This document shows, one piece after another, positions 1-9,562 of a stretch of DNA of 64,000 bases (position 1 is its first letter; each line of letters begins with the position of its first letter). Source of the DNA: Planctomycetota bacterium (GTDB lineage Bacteria > Planctomycetota > PLA2); NCBI GenBank assembly GCA_021776785.1, contig JAJFFF010000052.1, positions 186,001 through 250,000 of the forward strand, read 5' to 3'. Position numbers and translations under genes: made by a program. The notes below the pieces were generated by a model. The model saw nothing but the letters and a program-made list of their open reading frames with translations. It had not been told where the DNA came from and did not search any database.

Positions 1-191
1 GGGAGTGGCTTGTCGGGGTCGCAGCAAAACGCGGCGAGGGTACTGGCGGCGGTGGCGACGGCGTTCTCGCCAATCGGCGGTCGTAACTGCAACGGCTCGT
101 CGACGCCAAGGTCGCTGGATCCGAGGCAGCCACCGGCGCAAAGCAGCGCGATGGCCCCGTAGCGGCGTAACACGTGGGATGAAAAAAACAT
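1..191 (-). CDS. Partial lipoprotein, N-terminus only, runs off the left edge
   Basis: Minus-strand reading from ATG at 191 gives MFFSSHVLRRYGAIALLCAGGCLGSSDLGVDEPLQLRPPIGENAVATAASTLAAFCCDPDKPL with a lipobox-like LCAGGC and no stop before the edge; absent from the ORF track because it is open at the boundary. Confidence 0.5.
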   Translation of the reverse strand, partial: MFFSSHVLRRYGAIALLCAGGCLGSSDLGVDEPLQLRPPIGENAVATAASTLAAFCCDPDKPL

Positions 192-436
192 TCGAAACTC
201 CAATGACGAAAAGGGAAGGCAGGGACATAGGGGCGCGCGGTCGTAACCAACGCGTCTACACCCAAGAACCGCGGCGCCGCGTCGAACCGGACAGGGCGCG
301 ACAAGAAAAAAGCGTCGGAACATTCCGACGCGGCGGGTGTCCGGAACCACCGACCGATGCCGTTCTTGCGTGTAGGCGCGTGGCTGCGCTTGCACGGCAG
401 CCACGCCTAGCCGTAGAGTTGCCGCAGGCGGAAAGC

Positions 437-3427
437 ATGAATCGCGACGAGTCACAGCCGGGAATCGAAGATCTGTTCGATCGTTATCTCGACGCATGCC
501 TTCGCGGCGACGACATCGAGGAGCCGCGCGCGTTCGCAGCGCGGTACGGCATCACCGATCGTGTTGTGTTGGACCGGCTCGAGGCGCTGCGCATCGCGGC
601 GCGGGGGCGAGTGCGCGCGCGCCAGCGCCGCGCGGCGCAAGATCTTCCGTTCGATCGGCTCGGCGAGTTTCGGCTGATCCGTCGTCTCGGTGCCGGCGGG
701 ATGGGCACGGTTTACGAAGCTGTGCAGGAGTCGCTCGGACGACGCGTGGCGCTCAAGGTGATCCGCGCGGAGTTGGCGACGTCACCCGGAATCGCGGAGC
801 GTTTTGAACGCGAGGCGCTCGCCATTGCGAAGCTAGGCCATCCCAACATCGTGGAGGTGTACGCACTCGGCGAAGACGACGGCGTGCGGTACATGGCGAT
901 GGAGCTTTTGACGGGCGAGAGTCTCGAGGTGCGACTGCAGTCGTCAGCGGCGGCGCCGCTACCGGTGAACCAACTGCTGACGTGGACCGCGACGCTCGCA
1001 CGCGCCCTGCATCATGCACACCAGCACGGCGTGGTTCATCGCGACGTGAAACCGTCCAACATTCACATTGCACCGGACGACCGCGTGCTGCTGCTCGACT
1101 TCGGCATTGCGCGGGACACGCAAACGGTTCAGGGCACGTTGACGCGCACGTTCGCCGGCTCGCCGCTGTACGCGGCGCCGGAACAAGTCATGGGTCAGCC
1201 GATCGATGGGCGGGCTGACGTGTACGGCTTAGGGATCACGCTCTACCGCGCGTTGACCGGGCGCGTTCCGTTCGAAGGCGGCGCCTTGGATCAGGTGATC
1301 GCGCGTGCGCTCACGGAGATCGCGCTTGCCCCCCGCAAGCTCAACGCTTCGATTCCGCGCGACCTCGAAACCGTCGTGCTCAAAGCGATCGAAAAGGAAC
1401 CGGGCCGCCGGTACGCGTCGGCCGCGCAGTTCGCGGACGACCTCGACGCGGTGCTGGAAAATCGGCCGACGTTGGCGCGACCGCCGGGGCGCGTGCGCCG
1501 CGTTGCCCAGTGGGCGCAGCGTCGTCCCGCGTTGGCGACCGGCCTGGTGGCATCGGTCCTGGTCGTTGCGGGCGCCTTACTCTATTTCGAGTCGGAGCGC
1601 CGCGACGAGCGGGACCGCCGCGCGCAACAAGCCGTCCAGAAAATGGCCGAGGCGCTGCAACGGATCGAAGCGTACGCCGCGCAACGCGAGCGCACGGGGG
1701 TGGAGCGCGTGGAGCTCAAGCGTTTGCAGCAGGCGATGGAGTCGGTCGGATTTACGCGCGAGAATGAGCGCCGCCTCGACGCGTTGGAAGAGCGGTACAC
1801 CGACCATCAGCGACAGCGCGACACGGCGTATCACGAAGTGCTCGAGCTGATTCGCGCGGCTCAGGAGTGGGATCCCGCGGTGGCCGGCGTTGAAGCCGCG
1901 AAGGCCGCGATTCATTTCGAGCGCTACCGCGAGGCGCTAACGGCGCGGGATCGCACGGGTCAAGAGTACTACGAGGCGCTGGTGAATCGACACGATCGCA
2001 CGGGTCAGTTCGCGCGCACCGTGGCCAAACCGGAGTGGACCAGGGTTCGTGTCGAGCCGGCGGACGCGGCGCTTTATCTGTTTCGCTTTGCGCGTCATGC
2101 CGACGTCGCTGAGGGAGGGAGCCAGCGGCTTGTTCCGGTTCCGTTTCGCGACGGCGCGGCCGCGATTTCTTACGGCGCGCGTTGCCTCCGCGTTGTGAGT
2201 CCGGTCGGTGATTTAGAGCACGGCGATCTGATCGTGTCGCTGCAGGGGCAAGCGGTGGATGAGCGCATGCTCGTCGCTCGCGGGCGGGCGCCGGTTCAAC
2301 GATTGGATCGCTTGCTTCGCGTCGGCGACGTCGACCTTCCGAGTCCGTTGGACGTGTCGGAGCGAACCGAAGATGTCGAGATCGAGTTCGAGCGTGGGGC
2401 GCGGCGTTACGTCGTGAAAAGTAAGAGCCTGGCGACGCTCGGCGTGACGTTGATGACGGCGGCCGAGTGCGCATCGGCAGGCAACGTGACGGCGCGCGTG
2501 CTGCGTGACGAGACGTGGCACGACATCGAGTTGCCGGCCGGTGCTGTTGTGCGACCGACCGCGCAGCCGTTACTCGGATGGCGACATGCGCGCATGGACG
2601 GGACGGCGTGGGATGTTCCCAAGGGTGCGTACTTGCTCGTGGCGCGGCGCGACGGGTACGAGGACCTTCGCTATACGTTTACTGGCGGCAGTTCGCAGAC
2701 GACGCCGCTCCTGCAGATGGTGCGGCGCGGAGCAACGCCGAGAAATTTCGTGCATGTTCCCGCGCGCGACAACCTGCCCGCGTTTCAGATCATGGAGCGC
2801 GAGGTGAACTGCGGCGACTACTTGGAGTTTTTGCAGGACGCGGCGACGCGTGCACGCTTGGCACGCGCGACAGAACCCGAGCTGGTTCCGCGCGACGGCT
2901 CGAATCGCAATGCCGGAGGCTATTGGTCGTACGACCCGGCTCAGCCGGTCGCGATCGCTGCGCCCTGGACCAAGGCGTGGCCGATTCTCGGTGTGAGTTG
3001 GCGCGACGCGAAGGCATATGCGGCGTGGGCCACGCAACGTGCGCGTTTGCGCGGGGAGAGGGCGACCTTTGATTTGCCGACGCGTCAGGAGTGGATGGTC
3101 GCGGCGGCGTCGGGCTTTGGCTGGGAGTACGCCTGGGGCCGCACGTTTCGGCCGCGTTGGTGCAACGGCTGTCGCTCGCGCAGCCACGCATTTCCCGAGC
3201 CATCGTTTCGCTACGCTGTGGACGAATCTGCCTACGGCGTCTTTGATGCGACCGGCAACGCGTCCGAGTGGCTTGCCGACTTCGAGGACGAGACGCGCGG
3301 CATTCGCGTTCTCGCCGGCGGAAACTGGGGCACCAGTAGCCCCGCGTCCTTTCACCTCTTCGGTGCTGGGTTTGGCGAAACGCGCGTAGTCGGGTCGTTT
3401 GGATTTCGACTTGTGAGGCGGCCGTGA
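437..3427 (+). CDS. Ser/Thr protein kinase with TM segment and C-terminal FGE/SUMF1-like domain
   Basis: ORF 5..3427; likely start at ATG 437 (MNRDESQPGIEDLF). GAGGMGTVYEAV, VALKVI, HRDVKPSNIHI, LLDFGIA kinase motifs; C-terminal EVNCGDYLEFL...GNASEWLADF...GGNWG...GFRLV. Confidence 0.9.
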   Translation: MNRDESQPGIEDLFDRYLDACLRGDDIEEPRAFAARYGITDRVVLDRLEALRIAARGRVRARQRRAAQDLPFDRLGEFRLIRRLGAGGMGTVYEAVQESLGRRVALKVIRAELATSPGIAERFEREALAIAKLGHPNIVEVYALGEDDGVRYMAMELLTGESLEVRLQSSAAAPLPVNQLLTWTATLARALHHAHQHGVVHRDVKPSNIHIAPDDRVLLLDFGIARDTQTVQGTLTRTFAGSPLYAAPEQVMGQPIDGRADVYGLGITLYRALTGRVPFEGGALDQVIARALTEIALAPRKLNASIPRDLETVVLKAIEKEPGRRYASAAQFADDLDAVLENRPTLARPPGRVRRVAQWAQRRPALATGLVASVLVVAGALLYFESERRDERDRRAQQAVQKMAEALQRIEAYAAQRERTGVERVELKRLQQAMESVGFTRENERRLDALEERYTDHQRQRDTAYHEVLELIRAAQEWDPAVAGVEAAKAAIHFERYREALTARDRTGQEYYEALVNRHDRTGQFARTVAKPEWTRVRVEPADAALYLFRFARHADVAEGGSQRLVPVPFRDGAAAISYGARCLRVVSPVGDLEHGDLIVSLQGQAVDERMLVARGRAPVQRLDRLLRVGDVDLPSPLDVSERTEDVEIEFERGARRYVVKSKSLATLGVTLMTAAECASAGNVTARVLRDETWHDIELPAGAVVRPTAQPLLGWRHARMDGTAWDVPKGAYLLVARRDGYEDLRYTFTGGSSQTTPLLQMVRRGATPRNFVHVPARDNLPAFQIMEREVNCGDYLEFLQDAATRARLARATEPELVPRDGSNRNAGGYWSYDPAQPVAIAAPWTKAWPILGVSWRDAKAYAAWATQRARLRGERATFDLPTRQEWMVAAASGFGWEYAWGRTFRPRWCNGCRSRSHAFPEPSFRYAVDESAYGVFDATGNASEWLADFEDETRGIRVLAGGNWGTSSPASFHLFGAGFGETRVVGSFGFRLVRRP

Positions 3428-3978
3428 CGGAGCCCAACCTGGCGTCGTTGCTCGAGCTGTTTGACGCGGAGCTTCGTACGTTTGTTCGCTATCGCGCCGG
3501 GCGGCTCTTGCGTTATGAAACCGCGGACGATCTAGTATCGGGTGTCCACATCCGTGTCTTGGAGCGTGGCGCCGGGTTCGACTATCGCGGCGACGACGCG
3601 TTCGTCGGTTGGCTGCGTACCGTCGCGAAGTCGTACTTGGCGGATCGTGTCGGCTACTGGACGGCGTTGCGCCGCAAACCGACCGCGCTGTTGCGACTCA
3701 CGGGCATCGGCTCCGACACCGGCGCGCCGGGCATCGAGCCGGTTGCCGATGCGACGGGGCCGATCACCTTTGCGCAGCGCCGCGAACGGCTGGACGTGGC
3801 GGTCCGCGCGCTGGACCTGTTGCTGCCGCGCGACCGCCGCATCGTCTTGTTGCTCCGCGAGGGCTATACGGCAACCGACCTCGCCAACCAGTTCGAACTG
3901 AGCCAAGCCGCAGCAGAAAAAGCCCGAACCAGAGCCCTCGACAGATTCCGCAGAGCCTACGAACTGCTCAACGAGTAG
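3424..3978 (+). CDS. ECF-like sigma-70 family factor (kinase-coupled)
   Basis: 184 aa; region 2-like YRAGRLLRYETADDLVSGVHIRVLE and region 4-like LLPRDRRIVLLLREGYTATDLANQFELSQAAAEKARTRALDRFR; GTGA overlap with upstream kinase. Confidence 0.8.
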   Translation: MTEPNLASLLELFDAELRTFVRYRAGRLLRYETADDLVSGVHIRVLERGAGFDYRGDDAFVGWLRTVAKSYLADRVGYWTALRRKPTALLRLTGIGSDTGAPGIEPVADATGPITFAQRRERLDVAVRALDLLLPRDRRIVLLLREGYTATDLANQFELSQAAAEKARTRALDRFRRAYELLNE

Positions 3979-4037
3979 GTGACCAAGCGCGAGTCGGCGA
4001 GCCGTGAAGAGTCGAGACCGAAGCGGGACCACGACGC

Positions 4038-4340
4038 GGGACCAGGTCCCACCCGTGGCGCGCATAAATCGTTTGTGGAGCTTGAGATAGAGAAGTTGAG
4101 TGCGGGATCGCGCCCGCACTCGCGCTTATCCGGCGCGAATCGCGCGCGGCACGCATCGCGAGCCCATATCGGCGCAGAAACAACGGCCAACAGGCCCCAA
4201 CCCCACAAAAAACTAAACAAGTTCTCCACATCGGCAACCAAGCGGGACCAGGTCCCGCTTGTGGCGCGTATAGGTTGTTTTGGGGGCTTGGGTTATGTGA
4301 TTTGGGTGCGGGAGTTTTCGCGCATGCGCCCGCTCTTTTG
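4038..4340. repeat. Degenerate member(s) of the GGGACC palindromic repeat family
   Basis: GGGACCAGGTCCC at 4038-4050 and within CAAGCGGGACCAGGTCCCGCTTG at 4239-4261 (11-bp arms, central A), each followed by GTGGCGCGYATA; GTTCTCCACA at 4221-4230; perfect hairpin GAGTGCGGG-ATCGCG-CCCGCACTC at 4098-4121. Confidence 0.6.
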
Positions 4341-4393
4341 CGCCTGGTTGCGCCCGTGGCCGCGCCTGGGGGATAATCCACGCTGGGCGTAGC

Positions 4394-7369
4394 GTGTTAC
4401 CGGAAAAGCCAAGCCATTCTGCTTCGAGCGAGGAGCTGTACGACCTCTACATCGACGCGTGTCTCGAGGGCGGCGCGGTGGAGTCGCCGGATGCGTTCTG
4501 TGCGCGCCACGGCGTGGGCGACCCGCGCGTCGTTGAGCAGTTACGGCAGCTTCACGAGGCATCGACTCGTCGCGCCGTACCGCAACCGCAACCACGCGTT
4601 CCGTTCACCCGCCTCGGCGAGTTCCGGCTCGTGCGCCCGCTCGACGAGGGCGGCATGGGCGTCGTCTACGAAGCCGTCCAGGAGTCGTTAGGCCGCCGCG
4701 TCGCCCTCAAACTCGTGCGGCCCGAATACGCGTCGTCCGAGCAGGTCGATAAGCGCTTTCGCCGCGAAGCGCTCGCGATCGGCAAGCTCCGCCACCCCAA
4801 CATCGTCGACGTGTTCGGCTCCGGCGAAGACAACGGCGTGCGCTACATCGCGATGGAGTTGCTCACCGGCGAAACATTGGAGCAACGGCTGGAGCGACGG
4901 CGCGCGCGGGACGAAACCGTTCCGATGCGACAGTTGCTTGAGTGGTTCGTCGCGTTGGCGCGCGCCCTCCAGCACGCGCACGACGCAGGCATCGTGCACC
5001 GCGACGTGAAGCCGAGCAACATCCACATCACGCCCGACGACAGGCCGCTGCTACTGGACTTCGGGATCGCACGCGATACACGCGCGCAGACCGGAACGTT
5101 GACGCGCACGTTCGCAGGATCCGCCCACTACGCGGCGCCCGAACAGATCATGGGGCGCGACGACGTCGATGGCCGCGTCGACGTGTACGCGCTCGGCGTG
5201 TCGCTGTATCGCGCGCTGACCGGCCGCGTTCCGTTCGAGGGCGGCAGCTTGGACGGCGTCGTGAAGCGCGTGTTGTCCGACGACCCGCTGGCGCCGCGCC
5301 GCCTCAACCCGGCCGTGTCGCGGGACCTCGAGACGGTCATCCTCAAAGCCATCGAACGCGAGAGCGCGCGCCGCTACCGAACGGCCGCCGCGTTCGCGGA
5401 CGACATGCTGGCGGTGCTCGAAGATCGCCCGGTCCAAGCCCGCCGCGCGTCGTGGCGGACGCGGGCGACGCGATGGTGTCGCCGCCACCGCGCCGCGGCG
5501 ACCGCGATCGCAACCGGCGTCGTCATGTTGATCGCCTCACTCGTCTACGTGCGCGTGCAACGGCACCGCGACATGCGCGGCCTTCTGCAAGACGCGCAAA
5601 ACGAAATCACGACGTACCGCGAACGCCGCGAAGCCACGCGCTTACAGCAAGTCGAGCTCGCGCAACTGCAGCGCGATATGACGCGCGTAGGGTTCGCCGG
5701 CGCGAAAGAAAGGCGCCTCAACGAGCTGGAGCGTGGCGCCGAACAGTTCCGGCGTTCGCGCGAACGCATCTATCACGCCGTGTTGGACACGATTCGCAAC
5801 GCCGAAGCGCTCGGCGCGTCGCCACGTACAGCCAACGGATTGCGCGCCCAGCTCTACATGGAGCGTTGGGACGAAGCAAAGGCGGCGGGCGATACGGTCG
5901 CCGAGGAGCACTACGCGTTGTTGGTCCGTCGTTGGGACGACGAAAAACGATTCGCGGACAAGTTGGGCGGCGTGCACACGCTTGAGATTCGGATCACGCA
6001 AAGCGACGCGGAAATCTATCTGTTCCGTTGCGTGTTGCAGTCCGACATCGAGCCGAATGGCGAGCCGCGTCTCGTCTACGTTCCGTTCCGCGGCGCAACG
6101 CCCGTCGTCCCCTACGGCACGCATGCGCTGCGCGTGCTGCGTGATTTCGAATCGATGCGTGAGGACGACCTCATCGTCGAGCTCAACGGTTACGGCTTAG
6201 AAGACGTGTGGTTCGTGGACGAAGCGCGCGCGCCCGTGCGGCGCGGCGACCGTTTCGTGCGCGCCGGCGACGAGGACTACCCCACACCGTTCGTCGGGGA
6301 TCGCCAAGACGACATCGAATTCGAGTTCGAACGCGACGGACAACCGCTACTCGTGCGCGGCAAGACACTCGCCGCGCTCGGCGTGACGTTGGCAACACCG
6401 ATGGCGCTTGCCAAGCGAGGCGGGATGCGGGCGACCGTCGTGCGCGCCGGCAAGAAACTTACGATGACGCTGCCGAGTGATGTTCCGACGCGGCCGACCG
6501 CGCGACCGTTCCTGGCGTGGGCGCAAGCCCGCGTGACCGGCGCGAAGGCCGAGGTGGAGAAGGGCCACTATGTCGTGGTCGCGAAGAAGCGAGGCTACGT
6601 CACGTTGCGCGCACTCAGCCGTCCGGGAATGCGTCGCACGCCGCCGATGACGATGGTGCGCCGCGCGGACGCACACGACGGGTTTGTGCACGTGCCGCGC
6701 ACGTTCAAACAAGCCCCGTTTTGGATCATGGAGCGCGAAGTCTCGATCGCGGAGTACCTCGAGTTTCTCCGCGACCCAGAAGTCCGGCGCGCCATCGACG
6801 CCTCCCAAGACGCGATCTACTTCCCGCGATTTTCGCGCAACACCAAGCCCGGCGGATACCTGCCCTACCGGGCGGGCGAACCGATCGAGCTGCCGTTTAC
6901 GTGGGCGCCCGATTGGCCCGCCCTCGGCGTCTCATGGCATGACGCGCAGGCGTTCGCCGCGTGGAAAACCCGCCGTGCCCGTGCGGCTGGACGCGCGGTG
7001 ACGTACCAACTGCCGACGTACGATCAGTGGATGCTGGCGACGGGCGGCGTAACCGGTTGGGACTACCCGTGGGGCGAATCGTTCCGGCCGCGTTACTGCA
7101 ACGGATGTCGATCGCATCAGCACGCGTTCGCGGAACCGTCGCTGCAATACCCCGTGGACGAAACCGTGTACGGGCTCTTCGATTGCACCGGCAACGTGTC
7201 GGAATGGCTGCTGGAGTACTACGACAAGACGCGCGACCTCCGGCGGTTGGGAGGCGGCAACTGGGGAGCGACGCAACCGATCAGTTTCAGGATCAATGGA
7301 AGTGGCGGCGACCCCAACGGGGCAACGGGCACGTACGGGTTTCGGCTCGTGGCGCTGGAGGCGAAATGA
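4394..7369 (+). CDS. Ser/Thr protein kinase with TM segment and C-terminal FGE/SUMF1-like domain (paralog of 437..3427)
   Basis: 991 aa, GTG start; EGGMGVVYEAVQESLGRRVALKLV, HRDVKPSNIHITPDD, LLDFGIARDT; C-terminal WIMEREVSIAEYLEFL...GNVSEWLLEYYD...GGNWGATQP...YGFRLV. Confidence 0.9.
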   Translation: MLPEKPSHSASSEELYDLYIDACLEGGAVESPDAFCARHGVGDPRVVEQLRQLHEASTRRAVPQPQPRVPFTRLGEFRLVRPLDEGGMGVVYEAVQESLGRRVALKLVRPEYASSEQVDKRFRREALAIGKLRHPNIVDVFGSGEDNGVRYIAMELLTGETLEQRLERRRARDETVPMRQLLEWFVALARALQHAHDAGIVHRDVKPSNIHITPDDRPLLLDFGIARDTRAQTGTLTRTFAGSAHYAAPEQIMGRDDVDGRVDVYALGVSLYRALTGRVPFEGGSLDGVVKRVLSDDPLAPRRLNPAVSRDLETVILKAIERESARRYRTAAAFADDMLAVLEDRPVQARRASWRTRATRWCRRHRAAATAIATGVVMLIASLVYVRVQRHRDMRGLLQDAQNEITTYRERREATRLQQVELAQLQRDMTRVGFAGAKERRLNELERGAEQFRRSRERIYHAVLDTIRNAEALGASPRTANGLRAQLYMERWDEAKAAGDTVAEEHYALLVRRWDDEKRFADKLGGVHTLEIRITQSDAEIYLFRCVLQSDIEPNGEPRLVYVPFRGATPVVPYGTHALRVLRDFESMREDDLIVELNGYGLEDVWFVDEARAPVRRGDRFVRAGDEDYPTPFVGDRQDDIEFEFERDGQPLLVRGKTLAALGVTLATPMALAKRGGMRATVVRAGKKLTMTLPSDVPTRPTARPFLAWAQARVTGAKAEVEKGHYVVVAKKRGYVTLRALSRPGMRRTPPMTMVRRADAHDGFVHVPRTFKQAPFWIMEREVSIAEYLEFLRDPEVRRAIDASQDAIYFPRFSRNTKPGGYLPYRAGEPIELPFTWAPDWPALGVSWHDAQAFAAWKTRRARAAGRAVTYQLPTYDQWMLATGGVTGWDYPWGESFRPRYCNGCRSHQHAFAEPSLQYPVDETVYGLFDCTGNVSEWLLEYYDKTRDLRRLGGGNWGATQPISFRINGSGGDPNGATGTYGFRLVALEAK

Positions 7370-7926
7370 GCCGGCGACTTCCCGAGCTGCTTGACGAACA
7401 TCGAAGCGACCTCCATCGCTACCTGCAGCGTCGCGCGGGGCGATTGCTGCGTTACGAGAGCAGCGAGGATCTCGTGCAGGGCGTGCACCTGCGCGCCATC
7501 GAGCGCGGGAAAGGATTCGAGTACAGGAACCGCGAAGCGTTTCTCAAGTGGCTGCACACGGTCGCCAACAGCTACCTCGTCGATCGAGTTGCGTATTGGA
7601 CCGCGCTGCGACGTCGCCCCGGACTGCTCCTGCGGCTGACGGCGCAGGCCTCGACGCCCTTCCCCGGCGCCGTCGCCGAGCCGCCGACCAAAAACACCGG
7701 ACCGATCACGTTTGCCCAGCGGCGCGAGCAAGTGGACGCGGCGATCCGCGCGCTCGACTTGTTGATGCCGCGCGACCGGCGCATCGTCTTGCTCAAACGC
7801 GAAGGGATGTCGATCGAAGAGATCGGGAAGCGCGTTGACCTCAACTACAACGCCGCCGAACGCGCCCACGCGCGCGCGGTCGAACGCTACCGGAAAGCCT
7901 TTCGACTCTGCGGCGGCGAACTCTAG
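7366..7926 (+). CDS. ECF-like sigma-70 family factor (paralog of 3424..3978)
   Basis: Start at ATG 7366 (ATGA overlap) inside ORF 6961..7926; MSRRLPELLDEHRSDLHRYLQRRAGRLLRYESSEDLVQGVHLRAIERG...LLMPRDRRIVLLKREGMSIEEIGKRVDLNYNAAERAHARAVERYRKAF. Confidence 0.8.
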   Translation: MSRRLPELLDEHRSDLHRYLQRRAGRLLRYESSEDLVQGVHLRAIERGKGFEYRNREAFLKWLHTVANSYLVDRVAYWTALRRRPGLLLRLTAQASTPFPGAVAEPPTKNTGPITFAQRREQVDAAIRALDLLMPRDRRIVLLKREGMSIEEIGKRVDLNYNAAERAHARAVERYRKAFRLCGGEL

Positions 7927-8127
7927 TGCCGTAAGAACGCCCACCGCACCGACCGCGCGCAGCTCTGCCGCCGACGGTCTCGTCACCAATTTCACGTCGA
8001 ACGCCGACGTGGGCGCGTCCAGGGATCGAACTTCGACGAAGCGGTATCGACGAGAGACCACAAGCAAGCGGCACAAGGCTCCTGCGGATGACGCGGCCGT
8101 TCGCCGCGGCTGTTTCTGAGATAGGGT

Positions 8128-9414
8128 CTAGCGCAACGCGGACTTAAGCCACGCTGCGAACTCGGTCGGGCGCAGGAAGCCGACGTGGCGCGCGATCTCG
8201 GCCCCGCGGTTGTCCACGATGACGTACGTCGGCGTCCCGTCCACGCGATACTTCACCGTGTCCGCCTCGCCCTGCTTGAATCCGATCTTGGCGCAGACGA
8301 AGCGCTTGGTGAGTTGGAACACTTCGCGATCGCGCATGGTCATCGTGTTCATCGCGTGGCAATGCGGACAGGTCCGCTGCGTGAAATCGAGCAGAACGCG
8401 GTTCGGCGTCTGATCCTTGGCGGCAATCTCGATCGCGTAGTCGGCGCCTTTGCCGACGATCCAATCGACCTTTTTGTCGGCGGCGATCTTGGGTCGCATG
8501 GGATCGAGGTTGCGCGCGCGTTCGGCGGGATCTTGTCGCGCCTTGTAGATCTTTTCGAAGTACTGGCGCTCGGTTTCTTTTGCCGGCGTGACGCTGAGCG
8601 TGAGCTTACGCCCGGCCGCGTCGATCCCCTTCACCTCGACCGTCCATTTCTGGTCGGCGCTCCACGACGGGAAGATCATCTTGCGCGTCGCGTCGCGGCT
8701 GAGCATCTGTTCGCGCGGAACCGAGGCCGCACGAACCACCCAACTGTCACCGGTCGAGAATTGACCGTCGCTGTCGTCGTCGATGACCGCGATCCGGAAC
8801 TCCCCGTCGCCGAGTTTGAGGGAACCCTCGCGCCACCCGTCACGCTCCAACATGACATGCTTCGGCGGCGCGGCTTTGCTGCCGGGCAAGACGAAGTAGA
8901 CAACGCACGGATACGTCTCCTTCTCGTTTTTGCCGGCGATCTTGTAGGGCAACTCCAAGGACACGCCCAAGAACTCGATCAGTTTGGACTCGTTCGTCCA
9001 CAGCGTGCGAATACGTGCGGGAATCGGATCGCCATCGTTGGTCAGATCGAGGTCGCGGTTCTTGTCCAAGTACAAGAGATCGTGATAGAGCGCGCCTTTG
9101 GACTTGTCGAGCGCGCCGTAAAACGGAACGCCTTCGGTCTCGCCGAGCGCGACGCGGAAAAACGCCGGGTCGTCGCAGGCAAACTTCGGGACCTCGAACA
9201 AAAAGCGCGGCACGGCCATCTCGACCGCCATGCGACGCGGGCTTGAGTACCCCAGGCGAACCTTCTCCGTGGGGCTCGCGCTCTTGAGCTCGACGACGAT
9301 CTCAGCGGGCTCGGCGGGCTCCGCGATCGCCTCCTCGCCCTCGGCGAGCGCACGCTGACCCAATCCGGGAATGGTCAAAACAACGAGACTGAGCCAAAAA
9401 TGCCACTGACGCAT
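8128..9414 (-). CDS. Exported thioredoxin-like protein
   Basis: Signal peptide MRQWHFWLSLVVLTIPGLGQRALA; C-terminal TCPHCHAMNTMTM...GTPTYVIVDNRGAEIARHVGF thioredoxin fold motifs. Confidence 0.8.
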   Translation of the reverse strand: MRQWHFWLSLVVLTIPGLGQRALAEGEEAIAEPAEPAEIVVELKSASPTEKVRLGYSSPRRMAVEMAVPRFLFEVPKFACDDPAFFRVALGETEGVPFYGALDKSKGALYHDLLYLDKNRDLDLTNDGDPIPARIRTLWTNESKLIEFLGVSLELPYKIAGKNEKETYPCVVYFVLPGSKAAPPKHVMLERDGWREGSLKLGDGEFRIAVIDDDSDGQFSTGDSWVVRAASVPREQMLSRDATRKMIFPSWSADQKWTVEVKGIDAAGRKLTLSVTPAKETERQYFEKIYKARQDPAERARNLDPMRPKIAADKKVDWIVGKGADYAIEIAAKDQTPNRVLLDFTQRTCPHCHAMNTMTMRDREVFQLTKRFVCAKIGFKQGEADTVKYRVDGTPTYVIVDNRGAEIARHVGFLRPTEFAAWLKSALR

Positions 9415-9562
9415 GGGGATCTCCTGAACCTGGCTCTGCCTGAGAATGGGCCTGCATGCGGTTCGCCTCGGTGAGGCGGCCCATGTTCAGACGGAGCCTA
9501 ATGATCTTACTCTCCTTTTCCAAACGCAGCCCGGCGTCCCCCCTCAAGGGCAGAATCGCTGA

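Noticed and set aside
5-436. N-terminal extension of the first kinase ORF
   Set aside because: Basic, low-complexity translation with no domain; it overlaps a minus-strand lipoprotein start. The paralog at 4394 begins at the position equivalent to Met437.
1752-2474. Long antisense ORFs opposite the kinase, helicase, two-component and RND genes (for example 1752..2474 -, 10610..11797 -, 58811..59692 +)
   Set aside because: Expected from high GC with third-position bias; translations are Arg/Ala-rich without recognisable domains and lie wholly opposite well-supported genes.
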